A stretch of 64,000 nt of DNA. Origin: Dichetophora obliterata. Lineage: Eukaryota; Arthropoda; Insecta; Diptera; Sciomyzidae. The notes under the pieces were generated by a model, which was not told the DNA's origin, made no database searches, and saw only the letters and a program-made list of their open reading frames with translations. Shown here piece after piece: positions 54,642-64,000 of the stretch (position 1 is its first letter; each line of letters begins with the position of its first letter). The DNA is taken from contig OY986435.1 in NCBI GenBank assembly GCA_963920525.1, forward strand, positions 301,271,908 through 301,335,907, written 5' to 3'. Position numbers and translations under genes: made by a program.

Positions 54642-55952
54642 CACAGAGGGTTGAAATTGAAAAAAATGGAGATTAATTGAAAAATGACAATTTGTTTTTT
54701 TTAAATTTTTGCACTCGATTAAAAAGCACTGAAAAATTGTGCATCACTACTGAAAATTTGAATGTTATATGTTGTTTACTTTTTCTGCAGCATAGCTTTA
54801 ATGTTGAGAAAATTTTCGTTTTTTTACGATCAGTTCAACAAATTGGAATTTGACATAGTTCAAAACTTACTATTTTTGTTGTACATCAAAAGTGATGTTT
54901 TCATAATGAAATCTTTAACTTCAGGTATTTTAGCGTGATTAAAAAAAAATTGTTTAAAATATGTCAAAATTCGCGCTATTTTCGAAATATATGTGGAGTT
55001 TTAAATAAGAGTACCGTATCATCAAGTAGAAATGAAAATTTTTTATTAAACTTCAATATTTAAGCTTCCTTATTCAGCAATAAAAAATTACTCGTTTTTA
55101 ACAGCATATTTTTTATTTCGTGATAATAGTCACTCTTACAAACACCAAGACTCTTGTCGTTAATTTGTTTTGTCATGTGACAATGATGACGAGGTCGATG
55201 CAGAGGAGTATGACGACTTTGGGCATCAGGAGGAATATTAACAAATTAATAAATTTTTTGCTACTAGTATAAAATATTGTTATGAATTTTTTTTTTTTTT
55301 AAAAAGTAATCAGTAATGATTTTCGTCTGGGCCGAAGTTTTTAACTTTTTATTATACTGATGACGTCACATTGCATGGACGATAGGCGTGGTTTTTTCCA
55401 ACTTTTCCGAATTTCAAATTCAGAATGCATTTTAATTATTAAAATTATTTATATTAGGCACATAATTATTATATGAATTAATTTTTGAGGAATTTATGAA
55501 GATTTTTCTATTTAGATGACGTCATTATGTATGGGAAGTAGGTGTGGTTTTTATCTGATTTTGCCGAATTTCATAGTTAGAATTTATATTGAATAGGAAA
55601 ACTTTATTTATAGGAATTTATATTGAACGTGCATAATTTCATGGCATTTTTTTAATTTTTGTAGATTTTGAAGAGATTTTACGTTTAAAATAAAGTCACT
55701 CTGTATGGGAGGTAGGCGTGGTTTTCATCCGATTTGGCTAATTATTTTACTTAATCTTTACATTTTAGATATAAGCTTAAATATATAATTTCATTATGAT
55801 AGCTTCACAGTTACGACTTTAATCATATCGAAAAACGGACGGACAGATTTTTTTTTCTTATTTGTACCCAATGTAACTAAAACAAAAGTAAAAAATTCCC
55901 TCCGACTTCTAGGTGAATTTATCTCCATTTTTTGAGATTTCAACCCACTGTG
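54642..55952. mobile_element. Transib-like nonautonomous element (copy 3)
   Basis: Left CACAGAGGGTTGAAATTGAA faces right CACAGTGGGTTGAAATCTCA; the 37-bp ends match at about 32 positions, including AAAAAATGGAGAT. Flanks are CATCG (54,637-54,641) and CGACG (55,953-55,957). Neighbouring tandem units read CTACGACGAGTCCTTC at this spot, so the original target was CGACG and the left copy has two changes. CGACG fits the CGNCG preference of Transib. Noncoding, with GTATGGGAGGTAGGCG at 55,703. Confidence 0.75.
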
Positions 55953-55959
55953 CGACGAC

Positions 55960-58810
55960 TCCTTCTATTTTTTCCAAACTTTGTATGGGATTAAACCACT
56001 ATGCGCCGTGTTAATACATGCGAATGGTGTGTACGAAATTTAATAAAAATTACAATACGAGATGCTCCATTTCTCGAAGGAAGTGTTAGTGAAAGGCCTA
56101 AGAAAATAACACCACGAGAGTAGCGTAATTGCTTTCTTCATGCCGGTAGCATCAATAAAACATTCAATTCGCGAACTGGAATAAAAATCAGAGACCGAAC
56201 AATGCAACGTCAACTGAAAACTTATTTCTAACAAATTAAAAAATTTTACTTTGCGAGGGTTTTTTTGTCACTGGGTGTAAATAGGTACAATATATATTTC
56301 TGACTTAATAATTTTTTTAACAAACTCCCCACAATTGCTGATTTCTCCTTTATTTATAGAAAAACAACTGAACCATAACATAATGTATTTCTGTTAAACA
56401 AATTTATTTCATAAAACAGCATCTTATTTAACCAAGCGACGACGTAGTGACGCCTTGGGTGGCCAAGACCGGATATGGGAATGGTAGCGTTATCTAGATA
56501 CTTAAAAGCAAAAACAAAATAATAAAACAAAAAAACATTGCAACAAAGAGCTTATAAAATAATTTACATTGCCTCACTTATGGTTTCCGCACGTTTCTCC
56601 TTCTCCAAACACTGTACAAAGACCCGCATAACAAAGGATGAAGACAACGACGACGACGACGACATCATCATCACTGCAAGCAAAATTAAGCCAAGGAGAT
56701 CAGTGTTGCCATCAACTTTTAACCAAAAAGCACCAACTCGAAAAAAGCACTAAGAGTATTAATGTCTTAAATATTACTCCGCATTTTATGATTCTTTATG
56801 AAGTGCAATCAAAGAAGGTCCTTCTGCTACACGGAAAAAAGTTATGTTTTCTAAAAAGGTAGAACATTACATTCATGAGAATTATTAAATACTAGTATAA
56901 AAGCCTGTCCTGCAACAGCTCCTCTTCACATTTCCTTTTTGGAGCCTTTTGCCGAAAGCACTTTTTTCTCTTTTTAAAGTTTGATTTTTATACTCTTGAT
57001 TTTTGAAAAATACAAATGTACCCCTTTAAATAACACTTTACGTATTGAAGCAGTGTTGAAAAATTAGTTCAAGTGTAAAAGTGCAAAAAGTTGAGTTTGG
57101 TAACAATCATATTCATAACTTTACAAACTGGCCTTGCAACCTTCATATACCTCGCAACTCAGGTGTCGTTTTGCGGCTGATACAATTATATTTTTTGGTA
57201 CAATCGACTTTAATCGACTCCAAAGAATTTCATTAAATTCGTCATAACTTTTTTAAAAATGGATGAAAAAAAGAGTTAGTAAGATCAAAAACGCACTATT
57301 GTAAGACCCAAGATTGTCACTGATACGTATCAAATATATTTTATGCGCATACTTTCAGGCTGAGCATTTTTGAGAACAGTGAGTCATGTAAAATTACTTT
57401 ACTGTCAAAAAATAATTACAATTTGAGAAATACTGTGTGCGGAGCAGCATGCTTGCCTTTTATGTATTAAGATGTGCATACTTTCAGGCTGAACAGTTTG
57501 GGAGATGTTGGACACGGAGCAGCGTGCTTGCCTTTTATATATTAAGATTTGTAACTAGTTTTTGTCTTTTGTAAACTGACTTCTTTTAAAAAAGCAACAT
57601 TTTATAAAAGTTTTTCTATTTATAAAAAAGGGTAAAGAACCCAATGTTTTGTATAACAACTAGAATTAAAAAACATTTAATAAATATTTTTGTTAAATAA
57701 TTTAAAATAAATTTTCCCGAAAAATAATTCCATATCATCAACTATAATGGATAAGATACAAGCGAAACTCATAAATGTGGCGTCTTTATTAAAAAAAAAA
57801 TTCGAATTATAGTGTGATAGTAAAAATTTAACTATTTATAAGTTGAAATTTTTATTTTTCTGAATACAGGGTTTTCTGAATCATACTTACACAAATACTA
57901 TGGTGCGTTGACCTTCATAAGACAAAAAACCAAAAAAATTGATCTTTATAAATTTTATGACAATTCCTAAAATATTTCCATTTTAAGCACCTAAAAAAAT
58001 TATGTTTACTGAAATATATTGGATGGTGTGGTAGTTTAAAAAAAATAAGCTATCACAAATAATAGTACGTTTAGAAATAAATAAAATATTCGAAATCTTT
58101 GCCTTCGGACTAGAGATAATTTTTTATTTATTTTTTTTTTTTTTCATTAAAAAAATTTAAATTTTTATTCATTAGAAATTAAATAATTTCATAATTCTTA
58201 ATGCGATCGCCGCTTTTTGGTAAGGTGTGATTTTTTTAAGGGTTATTTTAAAAAAACTTTTGGTGCACATCGCATTTAAATTATTAATAAATACATAAAT
58301 ACATTTTAAAAAAGATTTAATAAAATCTACCTTGTTTTATTCGAGAAGTTTGGTTGTTTTTACGCAACATTTTCATTTTTTTTTATTACCATGTAATATG
58401 ACTTTTGGGCGTGGTGGCTAATTATTATAATTTTACAATTAGTTGTTGTTTTACAGAAAACTCGCAGGTTTTCGATTTTGTTATATTATTCGATAGATTA
58501 CAGTATTTTTGGCAGCATGCATTTGTTGCAATATAGCATTTTTAATTTTTTAAGTCAGCTTTATGATTTTTTACCTTTTTTTTTTGTTTAATACTACCAC
58601 ACGATATAATTTTTAAAAGAAAACATGATTTTTGCAAGTTTTTTAAAATGGCTTATCTGACTGGAGATTATCGTTACAGCGGAAATATTTTGGGAATTGT
58701 CATAAAATAGATCAAGGCTAATTTCCGATCGGTGACAACGGCAACTTTTTTTAAGGCACCTAAATATACACATTTTTTCAGGCTATCAATCGAAAAGCTC
58801 TTAAAACAAT
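55960..58810. other. Noncoding interval with small duplications
   Basis: No gene is recognised. A GAC trinucleotide run near 56,648 makes an Asp-rich chance frame. A duplicated segment with GCATACTTTCAGGCTGA at 57,346 and 57,476 and GCTTGCCTTTTAT after each gives a local tandem duplication of about 130 bp. A copy of the dispersed repeat seen at 47.1 kb lies at 58,620-58,770. Confidence 0.5.
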
Positions 58811-59279
58811 AGGGTAATTCACGATCTTGTTGCACCATTGCAAAATGAGACTTTGAAAGGGTAGCTTTTCGTGAACACATCTTTATTATTATGATATTGT
58901 AAATGCTTTACAAAAACTGATATTTCTGTTGTTTCGAATTTCTTCCCCCGTCCATTTCTGTTAGCAATTCCTCTTTTAACTTTCCTTTTTTTAAAACTCC
59001 CTCCATTTTTTACCACATTTTTCTTTTATTATAAATTCAACCTTTTTTCAGCGGTGTTTAAAATGTATCGGTGGTGGTGTTCACAACAGCGTCATGCAAT
59101 ATTATTGGATTTGCATATGCAACAAACAGCCTTCTGTTATAGCAAATATATGAATGTTACAAATGCTTATCAATAGACTGCGGATTTTTATGCAAAAATT
59201 GTTTTTTTCGCAAAAAAAGTGTTTTAACGGTTCTTACCTTTATATTCCTATGTGGTATAATTTACTAAAATTTTTTTTA

Positions 59280-59340
59280 TATGCAAATTATATGCAAGTT
59301 ATACGCAAGTAATATGCAAATATGCAAAGTATATGCAAAA
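59280..59340 (+). repeat. TATGCAA-rich short tandem repeat (left)
   Basis: Irregular repeats of ATATGCAAATT / ATATGCAAGTT units occur here. They have the same orientation as the larger array at 60,828-61,020. Confidence 0.6.
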
Positions 59341-60021
59341 AACTTTCAACTTAAAAAATTCTAAAATTCCAGTTTTTATTGCAACCCAAACGATTTCAAG
59401 TTATTTTTTTTTATATACATATATAACCACAATTGCATTATTTTTTCGTTTATTGGTATGTTTTTAAAGAGTGTGTGTAATAATTTCAATTAACTTTTTA
59501 AGAAATATATTGAACCAGCAGGTCACAGATAAACAACAAGAGAGTCAATGATTTTAAACAGTTAAATACATTAACCAATCAGAGCAAAAACAATAACAAA
59601 TATTATTTAAAAAAGTACCTTTTTTAAATTGTGATATTAATCAGTGGCGGATTTTTCGGTGACAAAATTAAAAAGTTATGTTGTAAAGACGAATAATTAT
59701 CAAATTTTTTCATACTTTAATCCGTGCTTTTTCATGTAAGAACTCCATTCTTTGTAATTCTCATTGTGAAGAAAAAATATTACAAAATAGAATTACAACA
59801 GTATTACAAAACTAAATAATCAAATACTACTTATAAAATCTTAATTTGCATGCAATTAGAAACGTCATCTTTGTGAACAAGTAGATAAACTGTAGCAAAA
59901 GTTGTATGAAATATATCTGTGCCGATAAGCAATAACAGCTTAACCCTTTCAATACTGACGAGACACATGTGTTCCATTGAGTGTTCTTATTTAACTAAAA
60001 CGATATCATTAACATATATTG

Positions 60022-60531
60022 AGGGTATTCACTTCAGTGCTGAAATTTACGAAAACTTAAATTCAATTGTTGTTGTTTTGGTTTTCTGAAGTTTGCTTAA
60101 ATTTAATCACCTATTGAGTTGATGAAGATGAAGAAAATATGTGTTCAGTAACCATAAGCAAATCTGTTTAATCACTGTGAATCGTTTTGAATATGATAAT
60201 TTCGATAAGAAGAACAGCATTCTGTCAAAAATTACATAAAAGCTCTTGCAATGTATGCGAGCAAGAACAAAATTATCATTAATTCTATTTTAGTCGATCA
60301 TAGAATTAAGTTTTGCTTTATGTTTTGGCATTATTTTTCTATTAAAAGGCAGAAAGCACAAGTTTTTTAACATAATTATTTGTTTGGTAACAAACCTACC
60401 AACGAAATGAAGCAATGGCGATTTTAAGCTTGACAGATGCATGTGAAAAACAAAACATTACAAACGGTCGCTCCCTTCAATATGTCGGAAATTTCCGATT
60501 TCTGAAATTTCAGCAATTAAGTGAATACCCC
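60022..60531. mobile_element. Nested element with GGGTATTCACTT ends
   Basis: The left end GAGGGTATTCACTTCAGTGC and the right end read inward, GGGGTATTCACTTAATTGC, share a following GCTGAAATTT. TA follows on the right; the left has TG. The tip resembles the element at 51,398, suggesting related transposases. Noncoding. Confidence 0.55.
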
Positions 60532-60827
60532 TAGTGTTATATATTTTCATCCCATCAGTTTTTGCAAGTCATGCGATTATTTACGCATAATTTAATTCCG
60601 TTATTAGAAGTTGGTACAAAAAAGGAGACGTTATTGCAATTTCATGCCCTAAGGCCATTGATGGAGCTTTGATCTTTAAAAAAAATCCGTATTGAATGGG
60701 TTAAGTCTAGTTTCAAAGTTTCGAGAAATTTTGCTTCAAAGTTTTCAATCACCATATAAAAGTTATATGAAAAGGTCTTTACTTTTGTGTCATAGGTTTT
60801 GCTTGGGTAACTCAAGAAGCTCCAGCG

Positions 60828-61020
60828 TATGCAAGTGATATGCAACGTATGCAAGTTGTATGCAAATTGTATGCAAGTTGTATGGAAATTGTATGCAAGT
60901 TGTATGCAGTATATGCAAGTTTTATGCAACGTATGCAAATTGTATGCCACGTATGCAAGATATATGCAGCGTATTCAAGATATATACCATATGCAGAATG
61001 TATGCAATATGCAGAATATA
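60828..61020 (+). repeat. TATGCAAGTTG tandem array
   Basis: About 15 irregular repeats of 10-12 bp built on TATGCAA(G/A)TTG occur. They give short open frames in all three frames with repeated YA/CMQ residues, which are not genes. Confidence 0.85.
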
Positions 61021-61134
61021 CAACATATATGTAATTGCATAAAAATCCGCAGTCTACTTATCAAACCTGTTTGTTTTTATGAAAGCAGCTAATTTTGCAT
61101 TCGCAATAATGCAACAAGATCGTGAAATGCCCTA

Positions 61135-62200
61135 ATTAAATAGAAATGCACAATGTTAGGAGCTTTTTTATCAAGTGCCTTTTTAAAAAAAAAAAGTATT
61201 GTAACATCGCAAAGTACTAAAGTTGCTAAAAGTACTGACTTGGCAACACTGAAGGAGAGAGATGCTAAGAATTAGGTAAGCAAAATAAAGATTCTTGCTA
61301 AGAACAAAACAATATATATGGGTTCCTGCTTCCTCCTACACAACTATGTACAACACTTTGATAAAACTGGGAATCCACTATTCTTAACAATAAATAAGAC
61401 TATTTTACAAAACTGTTTAAATACGGGCTCCAAATAAATTGTGTAAATTAGTAAAGAAAAACTAAGGCAGAAAATGTAGTGGTTGAAGGTTCCTTTGTTC
61501 CAAACTAAAAACTATCAACATCATCATCATCGCAAAATGTTTTGCTACTTCGGCAAAAAAAAAGAAGCAAATGTTTGTTTGGCACCACTGCAATAATTGT
61601 TGCAGGGAATAAAGTAGACTAGCGACCGACCTCATTAAACGGTGCAAAAAGCAAAGAAAACAGACAAATTTTCCGGCGCACAGTTGTTGTCGGTGTTTCT
61701 GATGATGTTTGTTGTATGTTGGTACCTGCAAAAATACCATCATATATTTTTTCTTCGTCTTCTTCTATGTTTTGTTATTTGGCTGCTTTCTGTGTTCAAC
61801 TCTTATGCAAGTCGCATGATTTTTATTACATTTTAACTATGCATATGTATGTAGAATCTCACGCCCCTTCCCCTCCCCGTCCTCTCTCCGTCGACTGCAC
61901 GAAGCCAACACACAAGCATATTCAGAGGCAACATTCATCTATTACATCAGACGAGTATTGAGCTCCCCTTTTTTGTAATTTTTTTTTGCCCCTTTTTTAT
62001 TTATTAGAAGCATGTCTGCGTTTTATAATTCAAGTGTTGCCACGAGTCGTTCAATATTGCGGGCGCCTATTTTGCTGCATTTTTCCACATGGAACGCAAG
62101 TTTAAATGCTCCATAAAAAAAGTGAAAAAAATCAATGCTGTTCATGTGGCGGCAAGACGAATTGTCGCTTGGTTGCCGAGTTGGTTGGGTTAGAGTAAGC
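61135..62200. other. Noncoding interval
   Basis: No gene is recognised. A pyrimidine-rich CCCCTTCCCCTCCCCG stretch lies near 61,863. A short frame at 61,642-61,836 has hydrophobic content but no family signature. Confidence 0.35.
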
Positions 62201-62240
62201 CAGGACCGTAGCCAAGATTTTACATGGGGGGGAGAAGGTT
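62201..62240. repeat. hAT-like terminal sequence
   Basis: CAGGACCGTAGCCAAGATTT, followed by a G run, resembles one end of a hAT transposon. The matching opposite end was not found before the window edge. Confidence 0.4.
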
Positions 62241-62778
62241 TAATTACAAAAATTTCACGATACCAACATGATATTTAAAAGAAGTATAAAGGGGCTTTTT
62301 TGTGCAAAATTGTTTATATTAAAATAAGTTTTGAATTTGGACATTTCCACCAAAAGTTCTACCGCGACCGAGAATTTAATGTTACTGAAAATTCTCTTAA
62401 GCCTTCATTATAGAGAAAATGTCCAAATTTTGCATTGCGAGAATACTGAGAGCTGATCTCAATTTGAATAAAAAAGAAACGGCAACACAAACTATGAATG
62501 GCAACAAAAGACAACACTTTATATATTTTTCTAATTCTCTAAAAAAATAAAAAATAAAAAAAAAGCCTTCTCATTTGAAGGAAAAAATCTGAACCGTAAC
62601 GTATATATCTTATGGTTTATTATGATTTTTATAAAAATAATTAAAAAAGATTTTTCAAATAAAAAATGATGAATATTTAGCAACATTATTCAGATGTAAC
62701 AGTACGTTACAAATACATATTAAAATAGCTTATTTTTACTTGTTAAAATGACTTTTTTATCATTCTTATAAAAAATAA

Positions 62779-63164
62779 TATCGCTCGTTTTCTTCAGTAA
62801 CGTTACAACTCAAAAACATAAAAATCGAGTAAACTATGCAGGGACGTTCGTTCTACCATGCTCTTTATTATATGTTATTTTGGTGATGATGTCTTTCATA
62901 TTCTCCGCGTTAGGTTTGACTTTGTGATTACGTCACCTTAATAAATTTTTTTTTATTTATGTAAGAAACGAGTATACCTGAAATTATTTTTGCGATACCA
63001 TTGTGTGTAGATTCAACTAATTCACAACTTAAGGCATAGTTTCTGTTTGAGCAATAATTAAAAATTTAAGGGCCAATTTCCTGTATCTGTTTAAAACTTC
63101 AAATGCTTCTACTGAAAAATCAGTTTTTTTGAGTTGTAAAGTTATTGAAGAAAACGAGCGATAT
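62779..63164. mobile_element. Short inverted-repeat element with ~40-bp arms
   Basis: TATCGCTCGTTTTCTTCAGT at the left is matched inverted at 63,124-63,164, extending into ACAACTCAAAAA, with a few mismatches. The loop is noncoding. Target duplication unclear. Confidence 0.5.
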
Positions 63165-63169
63165 ACACT

Positions 63170-64000
63170 ATATATGGGCATTTCCACGGAAAAGTCCACA
63201 GTATCCACAAAATTAAAACTTATCAAAACTTATTATTTTATGACAAAATCTAAGAGAAGCATTTTAATTTTTTTATTTAAAGCAATTTTTTACATAAATT
63301 CATTTACCATGATGATCAAATGGACTCCATTGTTTCACAAATGCAGTTTTTCTTTTTCGTAAATGTTTCGTAGACTTTTTTTTAGTTCCTCATCCCCCAT
63401 ATTCTTCAGATTTGGCCCCCAGAGATTATTATATGAGCTGCGCAGGGCACAAGTGTAGCTTGTAGAAATTTCAATATTTACAAAACTTAAAATAAAAAAA
63501 TTAATGCATTGATAAATGATTACAATCATAAATTGGATAACGAGTTCAAAAAAGCAATTCCAAGGAAATGGCTAGCTAGTCTAAATATAGAAATGGACTT
63601 ACGCCACACTGTGTTCATATGTTCATATGTTAACAAACTTGAAAAGGTGGCTCCAGGGAAGGAAATTTGCAACGAATGAACAGGTCGAATTGAACAAGTG
63701 AAATTGAAAAGGGCATCGCAATGTTAGAAAATCGTTGGAACAAGCGTATCGAGCTGAGAGGGGACTACGCGGTAGGATAAACAATAGTTTTGGCAAAAAA
63801 TCTTGTGTTGTCTTTGTTAGGCTGGCAGCATCTTGAACGCCCAAGTATATAATACAAAAAAAATATTAAGTTACAAATTACAATTTTGAATTAACGAAGT
63901 AAATTATTTTGAAGTTCATTAGCTCCAATTTTCTTGTCAATTACTTTTGGAAATAGTATTAGAAAAGAATAAATACATTTAAATATATAAAACATAAAAG
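63170..64000. other. Noncoding interval to the window end
   Basis: No gene or assignable repeat was recognised here. Confidence 0.35.

Larger units (their letters stand above)
58812..61132. mobile_element. TA-flanked 2.3-kb inverted-repeat element
   Basis: The left end GGGTAATTCACGATCTTGTT and the right end read inward, GGGCATTTCACGATCTTGTT, are inverted; the match continues with GCA(C/T)(C/T)ATTGC. TA flanks both sides (58,810-58,811 and 61,133-61,134). A second inverted pair, TAGACTGCGGATTTTTATGC, lies inside at about 59,173 and 61,055. It holds a nested element (60,022-60,531), a hAT-end-like CAGTGGCGGATTTTTCGG at 59,642, and TATGCAA arrays. Noncoding. Confidence 0.65.

Noticed and set aside
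53680..55995. A possible larger CATAGTG-type element, from CATGGTGGTTCAATC near 53,683 to ATTAAACCACTATG near 55,993
   Set aside because: The left motif lies inside a recognisable coding block (LLHGGSII) that continues to 53,900, and the flanking 5 bp do not match. Probably coincidence.
56538..56753. An Asp-rich small protein
   Set aside because: The acidic run is encoded by a GAC microsatellite and there is no supporting homology or neighbouring exon.
60642..60950. A 102-codon minus-strand frame with repeated Cys/His-Thr-Leu words
   Set aside because: It is a direct translation of the TATGCAAGTTG tandem array, not a zinc-finger protein.

Overview
The window looks like a gene-poor, transposon-packed stretch of a fly nuclear genome. 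This rests on strongly AT-rich DNA, non-LTR retrotransposons of the LOA, I and CR1-like groups, fly-type nonautonomous DNA transposons, Helitron ends, tRNA-derived SINE-like repeats and a 54-bp GT-AG intron. I cannot name the species; a higher fly (Brachycera) is the best guess. I found no convincing host gene: every stretch with recognisable coding content is a mobile-element gene or an orphan gene remnant in a mobile context.

Layout. 0.2-3.5 kb: a Helitron-like element holding a TTAA-flanked element and a second Helitron-like element. 4.8-7.7 kb: LINE and hAT gene fragments. 9.1-9.7 kb: tRNA-like units between inverted arrays. 10.9-12.5 kb: an element with ~320-bp inverted ends carrying a decayed orphan gene. 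13-14 kb: three short inverted-repeat elements. 14.1-16.3 kb: an inverted-repeat unit that closely brackets a decayed DUF7869-like gene. 16.3-19.9 kb: a CR1-like LINE (minus). 20.3-23.4 kb: an I-clade LINE (minus). 25.5-26.9 kb: a nonautonomous hAT with a PIF/Harbinger-like element inside. 27.4-28.5 kb: a Transib-like element. 29.05-34.86 kb: a full-length LOA-group LINE (plus) with 8-bp target duplications and an ORF2 broken by one amber codon. 36.9-42.1 kb: a 5.15-kb hAT with 8-bp duplications, decayed transposase and nested insertions. 44.0-46.6 kb: a Transib-like element whose core is a 154-bp tandem array with a 7-unit higher-order period. 47.7-48.6, 51.4-52.4 and 58.8-61.1 kb: further inverted-repeat elements. 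53.3-53.9 kb: an orphan gene remnant with an intron. 54.6-56.0 kb: a third Transib-like element, inserted into a tandem repeat whose sister units give the empty site.

Functionally, the LINEs would supply endonuclease and reverse transcriptase in trans. The nonautonomous elements depend on transposases that are not encoded intact here. The strongest novelty candidates are the DUF7869-like transposon, the CACAGTG-ended 5-bp-duplication elements, and the higher-order satellite inside one of them. All family names come from reading motifs; no database search was run.
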